A stretch of 64,000 nt of DNA from Streptomyces sp. NBC_00289 (GTDB lineage Bacteria > Actinomycetota > Actinomycetes > Streptomycetales > Streptomycetaceae), in assembly GCF_041435115.1 (NCBI RefSeq), contig NZ_CP108046.1:8432001-8496000 (forward strand), written 5' to 3'. The stretch's first letter is position 1. The number at the start of each line of letters is the position of its first letter. Both the position numbers and the translations under genes were made by a program. Of this stretch, positions 43,418 through 51,888 are shown piece by piece. The notes under the pieces were generated by a model, which was given only the letters and a program-made list of their open reading frames with translations, was not told the DNA's origin and searched no databases.

Positions 43418-44707
43418 TCATCCTTCTCGTGCGGCCGCGCACACCGCGCGCGTGATCCGTGCCAGGTCCTCGTCGTCCGTGACGTACGGCGGCATCGTGT
43501 AGACGAGATCGCGGAACGGCCGCAGCCACACGCCCTCCCGTACGGCGGCCCGGGTGGCGGCCGCCATGTCCACGTCGTGGTCCAGCTGAACCACCCCGAC
43601 GGCGCCGAGAACCCGTACGTCCCGTACGCCGGGAAGGTCCGCGGCCGCCGCCAGTCCGTCCCGCAGCCCCGCCTCGATCCGCTTGACCTCCGTGAGCCAG
43701 TCCTGCCCGAGCAGCAGCTCGATCGAGGCGCAGGCCACGGACGCCGCCAGCGGGTTGCCCATGAAGGTCGGCCCGTGGGCGAGCACGGGGACCTCGCCGC
43801 GCGAGATCCCGTCGGCCACCTCCGACGTGCACAGCGACGCCGCCATCGTCAGATATCCGCCGGTCATCGCCTTGCCCACGCACATCACGTCCGGTGTCAC
43901 CGCGGCGTGGTCCGCGGCGAACAGCGCGCCGGTACGCCCGAAACCGGTGGCGATCTCGTCGAACACCAGCAGTACGCCGTGCGCGTCGCACGCCTCGCGC
44001 AGCACCCGCAGATACGCGGGGGAGTGGAACCGCATCCCGCCTGCCCCCTGCACCACCGGCTCGACGATCACCGCGGCCAGTTCGTCGGCGTGCGCCTCGA
44101 TCGACGCGCGCAACCGCTCGGCGTAGGACTCGTCGTACGCGGCGGGCGGCGCGTCCACGAACACCTGGCGCTGGAGCACTCCCGTCCACAGTTCGTGCAT
44201 CCCGCCCTCCGGGTCGCACACGGACATCGGCTGCCAGGTGTCGCCGTGGTAGCCGCCGCGCCAGGTCAGCAGCCGTTGCTTGTCGGGGCGGCCGAGCGAG
44301 CGCCAGTACTGAAGGCACATCTTGACCGCGACCTCGACGGCCACCGACCCCGAGTCGGCGAGGAAGACGTGCTCCAGACCGTCGGGCGACATGTCGACAA
44401 GGAGCTTCGCCAGCCGTACGGCGGGCTCGTGGGTGAGCCCGCCGAACATCACGTGGCTCATGCGCCCGAGCTGCGCGTGCGCCGCCTCGTTGAGCACCGG
44501 GTGGTTGTAGCCGTGGATCGCCGACCACCAGGACGACATGCCGTCGACGAGTTCGCCGGAGCCGTCGGCCAGGGTGAGCCGTACCCCGCTCGCCGACTCC
44601 ACGACGAGCGGTTCCTGACGACCGGGCATGGGCCCGTACGGATGCCAGACATGCCGCCGGTCGAGCTCCAGCAGTTCTGACACGCCCAGGCCCGGCAGCT
44701 CAGGCAT
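43418..44707 (-). CDS. bioA: Adenosylmethionine-8-amino-7-oxononanoate aminotransferase
   Basis: A 429-residue PLP enzyme making 7,8-diaminopelargonate from KAPA with SAM as amino donor. Conserved blocks: [12 protein letters not shown] at the N-terminus, [45 protein letters not shown] and the PLP Lys in [13 protein letters not shown]. The ATG overlaps the bioB stop by eight bases (ATGCCTGA), so translation is coupled. Full length. Confidence 0.96.
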   Translation of the reverse strand: MPELPGLGVSELLELDRRHVWHPYGPMPGRQEPLVVESASGVRLTLADGSGELVDGMSSWWSAIHGYNHPVLNEAAHAQLGRMSHVMFGGLTHEPAVRLAKLLVDMSPDGLEHVFLADSGSVAVEVAVKMCLQYWRSLGRPDKQRLLTWRGGYHGDTWQPMSVCDPEGGMHELWTGVLQRQVFVDAPPAAYDESYAERLRASIEAHADELAAVIVEPVVQGAGGMRFHSPAYLRVLREACDAHGVLLVFDEIATGFGRTGALFAADHAAVTPDVMCVGKAMTGGYLTMAASLCTSEVADGISRGEVPVLAHGPTFMGNPLAASVACASIELLLGQDWLTEVKRIEAGLRDGLAAAADLPGVRDVRVLGAVGVVQLDHDVDMAAATRAAVREGVWLRPFRDLVYTMPPYVTDDEDLARITRAVCAAAREG

Positions 44708-45935
44708 TGGGCGCGAGGTCCGTTCCGGCACCCCGACGGCGTACGGCGACCAGGTCGGTACGCGCCTCGGTGACCTGCGCGGTCGTGGCGGCACCGGCGC
44801 CGGCACCCGACCCGCACACACCGCCACCCGCGTGCGACCCGCACCCGCCACCCTCGTGCGACCCGCAGGCACCGCCCTCATGGGACCCGCACCCGGCGCT
44901 CTCCTGCGACCCGCAGCCGCCCGTGGCCGTCACCCGGTGCTCCGGCAGGGTCACCTGGTCGGCGCCCTCCACCTCGAAGCCGGCGTCCGCGATCATCTCC
45001 AGGTCGGCCTTGCCGGCCTGGCCCTCGCTGGTGAGGTAGTCGCCGAGGAAGATCGAGTTGGCCAGGTTCAACGCGAGGGGCTGCATGGTGCGCAGATGCA
45101 CCTCACGGCCGCCGGCGATGCGCACCTCGACGTCCGGGCAGACGAACCGGACCATCGCCAGGATGCGCAGGCAGCGCTGCGGGGTGAGGTTCCACTCCTT
45201 GGCCAGCGGGGTGCCCTCGAACGGGATCAGGAAGTTCACCGGTACCGAGTCCGGGTCCAGCTCGCGCAGCGAGAAGACCACGTCGACCAGGTCCTCGTCG
45301 GACTCGCCCATGCCGGCGATCAGACCCGAGCAGGCCGACAGGCCCGCCGCGTGCGCCTTGCGCACGGTGTCCACGCGGTCGGCGTAGGTGTGCGTGGTCG
45401 TGATGTCCCCGTACGTCGCCTCGGACGTGTTGAGGTTGTGGTTGTAGGCGTCCGCGCCGGCCTCCCGCAGCCGGTCGGCCTGGCCGTCGGAGAGGAGCCC
45501 CAGGCAGGCGCACACCTCGACGCCCTCGTTGCCGTCCTTGATCGCCTTGATGGTGTCCGAGACGCGGTCCACGTCCCGGTCCGTCGGTCCCCGGCCGCTG
45601 GCCACCAGGCACACCCGCTTGGCGCCGCCCGCGAGTCCGGCCGCGGCGGCCCTGGACGCCTCGTCGGGCTTGAGCCAGGTGTACTTCAGGATGCCGGCCG
45701 TGGAGCCGAGCCGCTGCGAGCAGTACGAACAGTCCTCGGGGCACAGCCCGGACTTCAGGTTGACGAGGTAGTTGAGCTTCACCCGTCGGCCGAACCAGTG
45801 GCGGCGTACCTTTCCGGCCGCGGCCACCACATCGAGCAGATCGTCGTCGGAAGTGGCGAGGACGGCAAGAGCCTCCTCGCGGGTCGGCACCTCGCGCCGA
45901 AGCCCCTTGTCCACCAGCGTGTTCAGCAGGTCCAT
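44700..45935 (-). CDS. bioB: Biotin synthase with Cys/His-rich C-terminal tail
   Basis: A 411-residue radical-SAM enzyme inserting sulfur into dethiobiotin. The 4Fe-4S motif is CPEDCSYC (Cys65, 69, 72); the 2Fe-2S ligands lie in [12 protein letters not shown] and VEVCACLG contexts, and the Arg in VRIAGGRE is present. The catalytic core ends near residue 335. From about 339 to 376 comes a tail of GCGS(H/Q) repeats, four to five copies spaced about nine residues apart, then a variable end. The ATG at 45935 starts the family's N-terminal helix. Divergent from bioF. Confidence 0.95.
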   Translation of the reverse strand: MDLLNTLVDKGLRREVPTREEALAVLATSDDDLLDVVAAAGKVRRHWFGRRVKLNYLVNLKSGLCPEDCSYCSQRLGSTAGILKYTWLKPDEASRAAAAGLAGGAKRVCLVASGRGPTDRDVDRVSDTIKAIKDGNEGVEVCACLGLLSDGQADRLREAGADAYNHNLNTSEATYGDITTTHTYADRVDTVRKAHAAGLSACSGLIAGMGESDEDLVDVVFSLRELDPDSVPVNFLIPFEGTPLAKEWNLTPQRCLRILAMVRFVCPDVEVRIAGGREVHLRTMQPLALNLANSIFLGDYLTSEGQAGKADLEMIADAGFEVEGADQVTLPEHRVTATGGCGSQESAGCGSHEGGACGSHEGGGCGSHAGGGVCGSGAGAGAATTAQVTEARTDLVAVRRRGAGTDLAPNA

Positions 45936-46002
45936 GAGAGCCGATCCTGTCCTACGAGACCGCCCGCGGCCAAGGAGGCTTCGGACAAACAGCGCCCCTC
46001 GG

Positions 46003-46024
46003 CCGTGTGGGTATTGCCACACGG
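46003..46024. promoter_or_regulatory. 8-bp inverted repeat in the bioB-bioF divergent gap
   Basis: CCGTGTGG (46003-46010) and CCACACGG (46017-46024) form a perfect inverted repeat around GTATTG, central in the 148-bp gap between bioB and bioF. Position and symmetry suit a shared biotin-pathway operator. It does not match the BioQ or BirA sites I know. Confidence 0.45.
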
Positions 46025-46083
46025 TGGGTCGCAAAACGTACCGCTAGGGTCTGTTCACTGCCTACAAAATCCCCGGAGGACCC

Positions 46084-47211
46084 ATGGCGTTCGGCTGGAT
46101 CGACGAGCAGGCGCGATCGCGCCGCCGCGCCGGACTCGTACGGACCCTGCGCCCCCGCCCGGCCGACTCGCCCCTCCTGGACCTCGCGAGCAACGACTAC
46201 CTGGGTCTGGCCCGCCACCCCGAGGTCACGGAGGGCGCGGCACGGGCCGCGCGGACCTGGGGCGGCGGCGCGACCGGCTCCAGGCTCGTCACCGGCACCA
46301 CCGAACTGCACACCCGGCTGGAACACGAACTGGCCGAATTCTGCGGCTTCGAGGCGGCGCTCGTCTTCTCCTCCGGCTACGCGGCCAACCTCGCCGCGGT
46401 CACCGCGCTCGCCCCGCACGGCTCGCTGGTCGTCTCCGACGCGGGCAATCACGCGTCACTGATCGACGGGTGCCGGCTGGCCCGGGGTACGACCCAGGTC
46501 GTCGCGCACGCCGAGCCGGACGCGGTGCGCAAGGCCCTCCAGACCCATGACGGGCCGGCCGTCGCCGTGTCCGACACGGTGTTCTCGGTCGACGGCGACG
46601 CCGCCCCGCTGTCCGCGCTCGCCCAGGTCTGCCGCGAGTACGGCGCCGGGCTGGTGGTCGACGACGCCCACGGTCTGGGCGTCATCGGCGACGGCGGCCG
46701 CGGCGCCCCCCACGCGGCGGGGCTCGCGGGCGCCGACGACGTGGTCGTGACGGTCACGCTGTCCAAGTCGCTCGGCAGTCAGGGCGGCGCCGTGCTCGGC
46801 CCCGCCCGGGTGATCGACCACCTGGTCAACGCGGCCCGGACGTTCATCTTCGACACGGGCCTCGCCCCCGCGGCGGCGGGCGCGGCCCTGGCGGCACTGG
46901 GACTGCTGCGCCGCGAGCCGGAGCGGGCGGCGCGGGCGCGCGCGGTGGCGAGCGAACTGCACGCACGCCTGACCGCCGCGGGTCTGGACGCGGTACGTCC
47001 GGACGCGGCGGTGGTCTCCGTGCGCGCGCCGTCCCCGGAGGGGGCCGTGCGCTGGGCGGCCGACTGCCGTGCGGCCGGGCTTGCCGTGGGCTGTTTCCGT
47101 CCTCCCTCCGTGCCCGACGGCATCTCACGGCTCAGGCTGACAGCCCGCGGGGACCTCTCCGGGGCGCAGATCGAACGCGCTGTACGTGTGATCGGCGAGA
47201 CGCGACCATGA
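46084..47211 (+). CDS. bioF: 8-amino-7-oxononanoate synthase
   Basis: A 375-residue alpha-oxoamine synthase making KAPA from alanine and pimeloyl-thioester. Blocks: LDLASNDYLGLARHPEV, GTTELHTRLEHELAEFCG, SDAGNHASLIDGCRLA, VVDDAHGLGVIGDGG and the PLP Lys in VTLSKSLGSQGG. GGAGG lies seven bases before the ATG. Divergent from bioBAD, so the full four-gene route from pimeloyl-thioester to biotin is here; no pimeloyl-forming gene is recognised nearby. Confidence 0.95.
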   Translation: MAFGWIDEQARSRRRAGLVRTLRPRPADSPLLDLASNDYLGLARHPEVTEGAARAARTWGGGATGSRLVTGTTELHTRLEHELAEFCGFEAALVFSSGYAANLAAVTALAPHGSLVVSDAGNHASLIDGCRLARGTTQVVAHAEPDAVRKALQTHDGPAVAVSDTVFSVDGDAAPLSALAQVCREYGAGLVVDDAHGLGVIGDGGRGAPHAAGLAGADDVVVTVTLSKSLGSQGGAVLGPARVIDHLVNAARTFIFDTGLAPAAAGAALAALGLLRREPERAARARAVASELHARLTAAGLDAVRPDAAVVSVRAPSPEGAVRWAADCRAAGLAVGCFRPPSVPDGISRLRLTARGDLSGAQIERAVRVIGETRP

Positions 47212-47219
47212 GTCGGCGT

Positions 47220-47235
47220 GACACGGCCGCGTGTC
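47220..47235. terminator. Possible terminator between bioF and DUF397 gene
   Basis: A short stem GACACG/CGTGTC with loop GCCG, 9 bases after the bioF stop and between converging genes. No T tract; weak. Confidence 0.35.
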
Positions 47236-47274
47236 GCGGGACGGGAAAGCGATCAGAAGTGGTGAACGGTCAGA

Positions 47275-47520
47275 TCAGTTGTGACGGAAGTGATCTGACC
47301 CGATCCCGGTGGTGAAGCCCGCCCAGCTCTCGGGGGAGAAGAGCAGCGCGGGTCCGGCCGGGTCCTTGGAGTCGCGTACGGCGAGCAGTCCGGCGCCTGG
47401 GCCGGTGATCGGGCGAGCCGTCTCGACGCAGTTGTTCGCTCCCGTGCTGTAGCTGCTGCGCAGCCACCGCACTCCGTGCAGAGCGGTGCTGGAAGGTACG
47501 TTACGAGGCAGAGCTGACAT
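47275..47520 (-). CDS. DUF397 protein
   Basis: An 81-residue DUF397 protein (WLRSSYSTGANNCVETA; VRDSKDPAGPALLFSPESW), the small partner of Scr1/WhiJ-type regulators in streptomycetes. The family is thought to work with the adjacent HTH protein, perhaps as antagonist or antitoxin-like partner. It begins nine bases after the HTH stop, in the same operon. Confidence 0.92.
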   Translation of the reverse strand: MSALPRNVPSSTALHGVRWLRSSYSTGANNCVETARPITGPGAGLLAVRDSKDPAGPALLFSPESWAGFTTGIGSDHFRHN

Positions 47521-47529
47521 GGTGCCTCC

Positions 47530-48390
47530 TTACGCGCCGCCACCTATTTGGGCGATGTAATCCAACGAGTCCTCGGGTGAAAGCGCGTACATCCGAAGGG
47601 CGTTGAAGGCCTCGGTGTAGGCCTCTAGGTCTTCTTTCCGTTCGAGGTAGAGGCTACTCGTCAAGTGGTCGAGAACAACCACATCCAGATCAGATGTGCG
47701 CGAAAATGAGAAGATAACGAAAGGCCCGGTGATTCCGATGTGGGCCCCGGCCGCGAACGGCAGTACCTGCAAGTGGACTTGGGGCAGCCGGGCCGACTCG
47801 ACGAGGCGCTCCAGCTGCCGGGTCATCACCCCGGGACCGCCGACCTCGCGCCGCAGCACCGCCTCGTCCAGTACGGCGCTCAGCTCCAGCGGCGGATCCG
47901 CCCGCAGCACGTCCTGCCTGGCCAGCCGTACCTCCACCAGTGCGTGCAGCCGCTCGTCGTCCAGCCCGTCCACCGCGGCCCGGGTGACCGCCCGGGCGTA
48001 CTCGGGTGTCTGCAGCAACCCCGGGACCACGGAGGTCTCCAGCGTGCGCATCGTGCCGGCCTGGGACTCCAGGCTGATGAAATCCCGGTAGGTCGGTGGC
48101 AGCACCCCGCGGTACGCGTGCCACCAGTGGTGCCGTCCGCCACCCTCGTCGGAGCCCGCCAACACCACGAGCAACTCCCGTAGTTGGGAGTCGGTCACGC
48201 CGTAGGCGTCCAGAAGTAACCGCACGTCGGCCGGTTTCACCCCGCTGGCGCCGGTTTCGATCCGGCTCACCTTGGACTGGTGCCAGCCCACCAGGCGGGC
48301 CGCCTCACCACTGGTGAGCGCCGCACCGGTGCGCAACGCACGCAGTTCGGCGCCCAGCTTCCGGCGGCGTACCGCGGGACCGTGCTGCAT
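47530..48390 (-). CDS. WhiJ/Scr1-type HTH regulator (DUF5753)
   Basis: A 286-residue regulator: XRE-type HTH at about residues 12-65 (LTSGEAARLVGWHQSKVSRI) and a C-terminal DUF5753 domain (about 100-275) with SLESQAGTMRTLETSVVPGL and LQVLPFAAGAHIGITGPF. The ATG at 48390 has AAGGAG six bases upstream; a TTG at 48396 is in frame. Forms the classic trio with DUF397 downstream and a divergent HATPase gene, linked to developmental control in Streptomyces. Confidence 0.92.
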   Translation of the reverse strand: MQHGPAVRRRKLGAELRALRTGAALTSGEAARLVGWHQSKVSRIETGASGVKPADVRLLLDAYGVTDSQLRELLVVLAGSDEGGGRHHWWHAYRGVLPPTYRDFISLESQAGTMRTLETSVVPGLLQTPEYARAVTRAAVDGLDDERLHALVEVRLARQDVLRADPPLELSAVLDEAVLRREVGGPGVMTRQLERLVESARLPQVHLQVLPFAAGAHIGITGPFVIFSFSRTSDLDVVVLDHLTSSLYLERKEDLEAYTEAFNALRMYALSPEDSLDYIAQIGGGA

Positions 48391-48603
48391 GCGCAACTCC
48401 TTACTCCTTCCGGGCCACCCAAATACGGTCTTCCGTCGGAGAGTTCACCGCTTCGAGCGACAGATATATGCATATCTTGGTGGATCGCCACCCGTGACCG
48501 GTGCGGTGATGGCACTCTGACGACGAAGCACCAGTCCGGGACCGTACTCGAACCATCCGCTCCGTGTCCGGCTGCGGTCCTGTGGGAAAGGGACGACGTC
48601 GCC

Positions 48604-49062
48604 ATGGCAGACCATCTGGAAGCATCCGTCACTCTGCCGAGCGATCCCGCTTCGGTTTCCGCGGCCCGTGCCTATGTGGCGAGCACCCTGACGGAGTGGG
48701 GGCTGCCGGCGGACACGGAGGCGGCCGACACCATCCGGCTCATCGTCTCGGAACTCGCCACCAACGCCGTACAGCACACCTTCGGGCGGTCACCCACCTT
48801 CACGGTGGACATCGCGCTCGACCGAGACGAGCACCTGCGCATCGGTGTCACCGACAGTCACCCGAGATTCCCCAAACGGCTGCCGGCCGCCGTCCAGCAG
48901 GACAACGGCCGGGGCATGGTGATCATCCGCTGGCTCACCGCGGAGTACGGCGGCAAGCTGAGAGTGCGGCCCACCCGGGAGGGCGGCAAGACGGTCTTCA
49001 TCGAGCTGCCGTGGACGGTCCCGGTCGAGCCGGTGCCCGCGGCGGGGCAGCAGGAGCCGTAG
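48604..49062 (+). CDS. HATPase anti-sigma/RsbW-like ATP-binding protein
   Basis: A 152-residue GHKL ATPase-fold protein. N box IRLIVSELATNAVQHTFG (about 40-57), G1-type region RIGVTDSHPRFP and G2 region NGRGMVIIRWLTAEYG. RsbW-like proteins bind sigma factors or phosphorylate anti-sigma antagonists. Divergent from the WhiJ-type regulator. The 213-bp gap holds two short inverted repeats, AGATAT-N4-ATATCT (48462-48477) and GGTGG-N4-CCACC (48479-48492), possible regulator sites. Confidence 0.88.
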   Translation: MADHLEASVTLPSDPASVSAARAYVASTLTEWGLPADTEAADTIRLIVSELATNAVQHTFGRSPTFTVDIALDRDEHLRIGVTDSHPRFPKRLPAAVQQDNGRGMVIIRWLTAEYGGKLRVRPTREGGKTVFIELPWTVPVEPVPAAGQQEP

Positions 49063-49098
49063 CGCGGCCGACCGGTGGCGCCAGGGTCTCCGGGGACG

Positions 49099-49713
49099 TC
49101 ACAGGCGGCGTACGGGCGGCTCACGGCGTAGGAGCGGCTCATGGCGTAGGGGCGTCTCCCGGTGTGCGGACGGCTCGCGATGTGCCGGAATCAGCCGGGC
49201 CGGGGCCGGCCGCCCGGCCGCGGCCCGCTCGTCGGCGAGGCCCGCCCGGCGCACCAGCCGGGGGAGCAGCCCCCACAGGCCGAGACACACGAGCAGGGTC
49301 CCCCCGCCCGCGGCCGCTCCGCCGGCCCGGTTGGTCGTCACGTCGACCACGAGCAGCACCGAACCCGTGAACGCGAGCACCAGGACCCCCATGCCGACCG
49401 CGGCCAGCCGCGAGGAGACCTGGACGATGCGCGGTTTCGCGCGCTGCTGGAAGAGCGAGCGGTGCAGCGCGGCGGGCGCCGTGAACAGCGCGGCCGCGAG
49501 GACCGACAGCAGCAGGGTGGCGACGAACGTGGCGCGCTGGAACGTGTCGAGGGACGGGAAGCGCTGGGTGAAGGCCAGCGTCAGCAGAAACGCGAAGAGG
49601 ATCTGCACCCCGGTCTGCGTGACGCGCAGTTCCTGGAGCAGCTCGCTGAAGTTGCGATCCGCGCGCTCCAGCGGCGTCTCGTTGCGTGCCGTGCAGGGAC
49701 TGTGGTCGGCCAT
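49099..49713 (-). CDS. DUF6328 membrane protein
   Basis: A membrane protein with an N-terminal amphipathic region (ADRNFSELLQELRVTQTGVQ) and four hydrophobic segments between about residues 30 and 150, as in DUF6328 proteins. Function unknown. The C-terminal ~35 residues contain a seven-residue HRE(P/T)-type repeat encoded by near-identical 21-bp DNA units (49099-49170). The ATG at 49713 is chosen; a GTG at 49731 is possible and neither has a clear ribosome site. Confidence 0.8.
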   Translation of the reverse strand: MADHSPCTARNETPLERADRNFSELLQELRVTQTGVQILFAFLLTLAFTQRFPSLDTFQRATFVATLLLSVLAAALFTAPAALHRSLFQQRAKPRIVQVSSRLAAVGMGVLVLAFTGSVLLVVDVTTNRAGGAAAGGGTLLVCLGLWGLLPRLVRRAGLADERAAAGRPAPARLIPAHREPSAHRETPLRHEPLLRREPPVRRL

Positions 49714-49768
49714 GGGCGCACGGGTAACCACCTCGGGAGAGGGTAACCATGCGAGCCCGTGTCGGACC

Positions 49769-49810
49769 CCGGGGAGGCGGCGGCGTGTCAGGCGACCGCC
49801 GCCTCCCCGG
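49769..49810 (-). terminator. Strong hairpin terminator after the NlpC/P60 gene
   Basis: CCGGGGAGGCGGCGG (49769-49783) pairs perfectly over 15 bp with CCGCCGCCTCCCCGG (49796-49810), loop of 12. It starts six bases past the NlpC/P60 stop on the minus strand. Confidence 0.8.
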
Positions 49811-49815
49811 GAGAG

Positions 49816-50289
49816 TCAGCTGACCCGGCCGTACCAGACGCTCTTCGTCCAGATCTTCTGCAGCCGCACCACGTCCCCGGTCTTCGGGGCGTGCCAGATC
49901 TTGCCCTTCCCGGCGTAGATACCGACGTGGTAGACGCTGGACCCCGAGTGGAAGAACACCAGGTCTCCGGCCTTACGGCTCCTGGAGGAGATGTGGTGCG
50001 TCTTGTTGTACTGCTGGGCCGCCGTACGGGGCAGCTTCTTGCCCGCCTTCTTGAACGAGTACAGCGTGAGCCCGGAGCAGTCGAACCGGCGCGGCCCGGC
50101 GGCCCCGTACTTGTACGGGGAACCCTTCTTGGAAGCCGCGATGTGCAGTGCCTTCGTCGCCGTCGTGGCGGCCGCGGCGTCGGAGGCGACGCCCGGGATC
50201 ACGACGGAGCCGCCCACAGCGGCGATGGTCAGAGCCGAAGCCGTACCGGCCCGGACCATGAGCGACGGGACACGATTGAGCGCAGTCAT
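49816..50289 (-). CDS. Secreted NlpC/P60 peptidoglycan endopeptidase
   Basis: A 157-residue exported hydrolase. A signal peptide covers about residues 1-42 (VRAGTASALTIAAVGGSVVI core, Ala-rich cleavage region). The mature part is an NlpC/P60 domain with catalytic Cys in RRFDCSGLTLYSF and His in SSVYHVGIYAGKG; it should cut D-Glu-DAP-type bonds in muropeptides. No extra wall-binding domain. ATG at 50289 gives the signal. A long leader carries a ydaO-type c-di-AMP riboswitch (separate entry). Confidence 0.93.
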   Translation of the reverse strand: MTALNRVPSLMVRAGTASALTIAAVGGSVVIPGVASDAAAATTATKALHIAASKKGSPYKYGAAGPRRFDCSGLTLYSFKKAGKKLPRTAAQQYNKTHHISSRSRKAGDLVFFHSGSSVYHVGIYAGKGKIWHAPKTGDVVRLQKIWTKSVWYGRVS

Positions 50290-50295
50290 GCGCAA

Positions 50296-50440
50296 CCCTT
50301 CGTCAGCCGCCTGTGAAGGATGACCTGTCGGATTCGGGCTGGCGAAGTTGCCCGGCCGCGGTTGCGGCTTCACCCCAAGGGCTGCTCGACCCGGTCATGG
50401 CGTGACCGTTCCTGCGACCCGTCGTGCTTGGGTCCTCCAC
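50296..50440 (-). ncRNA. ydaO-type c-di-AMP riboswitch
   Basis: On the minus strand the leader of the NlpC/P60 gene contains the conserved ydaO elements in order: GGACCCAAG (near 50435), CTTGGGGTGAAGCCG (50379-50365), a variable stem rich in CCGCGGCCGG, then CCCGAATCCGACAG (50338-50325) and an AGGCGG-containing 3' stem close to the start codon. These match the streptomycete form of the RF00379 element, known upstream of rpf and wall-hydrolase genes, where c-di-AMP lowers expression. Boundaries are approximate. Positions 50441-50839 upstream show no gene. Confidence 0.85.
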
Positions 50441-50839
50441 TCCTGCCGAACCACTCCTGTCGACCGGTCATCCGTGCGGCGGCAGGACTCGGCGTCCGCC
50501 CGGATCGCCCCGCCGCTGTGGCGGGGTCTTGTCGTCAGACAGGGATCTTGGCTGACAGATGTCCGAAAATCCCAACGGAATCGGGGGTTTGTGTTGTTAC
50601 TCACCACTCACCCGTTCGGGTGGACACCCCTGTGTTCGAAGGGCCGTTGGAGGGGTCGCGCACCCTCGGACCTGCACAGGAATGTCCGATTCCGCCCCGG
50701 GGCTACGCGCGTTGCGCAACTTCGGGGGCCCCGAAAGAGGACGTGCGTCTACTCCAATCGGCGGTACGCCTTTTGGTCCGTTTCAACGTGTCCCGGATGC
50801 TCCGCGTCGCGGCGGGTGTCCGGGACAGGGGAGGGTGCG

Positions 50840-51148
50840 TCAACTGTCGGTGTCCGCGGGCACCGTGACGCGGGCCGTGCGGCGCTCCCCGTCCAGTACG
50901 CGCAGCGCGCGGGCCAGGGTGGGGGCGTGCAGTTCGGTCTCGCCGCGCCGGTGCATCAGCTCCAGCGCGTCGCGCAGCAGGGCCGCCTGGGCGACCAGGG
51001 CCTGGGCGGCACGCAGGCCCCGGTAGGTGTCCCCGTGGCGTGCGGGGTTGATACGGCCGAGCAGGTCGACGACGTCCAGGTAACGGTCGATCAACTCACC
51101 TTCGGCTCGGGTCAGGGCAGGCAGCGGCGGCAGCTCCGGTGGCAGCAT
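50840..51148 (-). CDS. Small conserved hypothetical downstream of ClpP-like gene
   Basis: A 102-residue acidic helical protein (RAEGELIDRYLDVVDLLGRI; AAQALVAQAALLRDALELMH), with no recognised domain. Its ATG lies seven bases past the ClpP-like stop, with an AGGTGAG ribosome site, so the two are one operon. It could be a partner or adaptor of the ClpP-like protein (inference). Confidence 0.7.
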   Translation of the reverse strand: MLPPELPPLPALTRAEGELIDRYLDVVDLLGRINPARHGDTYRGLRAAQALVAQAALLRDALELMHRRGETELHAPTLARALRVLDGERRTARVTVPADTDS

Positions 51149-51155
51149 CTGCGGC

Positions 51156-51791
51156 TCACCTGTCGCCGGGCTCGGTGTGCGAAGCGGGGTGGCCGGCGAC
51201 GATGCGGTCCACCAGGCCGTACTCCAGAGCCTGTCGCGCGTCCATGATCGTCTCCCGCTCGATGTCCGCGCTCACCTGCTCCGGTTCGCGGCCCGTGTGC
51301 CGTACGAGCAGCTCCTCGAGACGGGCCCGGGCACGGGACAACTCCCGGGCGCGGATGGCGAGATCACTGGCCTGACCCTCCAGCGGGCCGGGCGGTGAGG
51401 GCTGGTGGAGCGTGACCACCGCGCCCGGCAGCGCGAGGCGTTTGCCCGGCGTTCCCGCGGCCAGCAACACCGCGGCGGACGGCCCGGCCCGGCCCAGGCA
51501 GACCGTCTCCACGTCACAGCCGACGAACCGCATCGTGTCGTAGATCGCCGCCATCGCGCGGAAGGAACCGCCCGGGGAATTGATGTGGAGGGAGATGTCC
51601 CGGTCGGGATCGCGGTGCTCGAGGTGCAGGAGCTGCGCCGTCACGTCGTTCGCGGAGGCGTCGTCGACCGGCGTCCCGAGGAAGACGATCCGCGCCTCCA
51701 GCATCTTCGAGAACGGATCCGTCGCCCTGCTCCCCGCAGCGGGGCGTTCGGTGAACTCGGGCGGGACGTGGCGGGTGGACGGTCGGGTCAT
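51156..51791 (-). CDS. ClpP-like protein with altered catalytic residues
   Basis: A 211-residue ClpP-fold protein. The oxyanion/beta region ([20 protein letters not shown]) and the TLHQPS segment with catalytic His129 are intact. At the nucleophile helix the family's QAAS reads RAGPS: Pro104 occupies the Ser position with Ser105 one residue later. The Asp position in the IERD-type motif is Glu180 ([10 protein letters not shown]). It is probably inactive alone and may form mixed rings with other ClpP subunits. ATG at 51791; 97 bp from the divergent Phd gene. Confidence 0.88.
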   Translation of the reverse strand: MTRPSTRHVPPEFTERPAAGSRATDPFSKMLEARIVFLGTPVDDASANDVTAQLLHLEHRDPDRDISLHINSPGGSFRAMAAIYDTMRFVGCDVETVCLGRAGPSAAVLLAAGTPGKRLALPGAVVTLHQPSPPGPLEGQASDLAIRARELSRARARLEELLVRHTGREPEQVSADIERETIMDARQALEYGLVDRIVAGHPASHTEPGDR

Positions 51792-51854
51792 CGCGAACCC
51801 CTCCTCGCGGTGGTGCCGTCTCCGGCGGAGCTGTCTCCGGTGTCTCCGTAAAAA

Positions 51855-51871
51855 ATGTACAGGATGTACAT
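51855..51871 (+). promoter_or_regulatory. Double TGTACA operator of the Phd/YefM gene
   Basis: ATGTACA-GGA-TGTACAT is a perfect 7-bp inverted repeat with two TGTACA cores. TGTACA is the established core of YefM-YoeB operators. The TATGAT -10 (51877-51882) lies six bases before the ATG, so the repeat covers the -35 region, ideal for autorepression. Confidence 0.75.
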
Positions 51872-51888
51872 GACGTTATGATGGGGAT

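Noticed and set aside
44700..44707. ATGCCTGA overlap in bioB-bioA identical to that in ureB-ureC
   Set aside because: Short coupling sequences recur by chance in GC-rich operons; not taken as a special signal.
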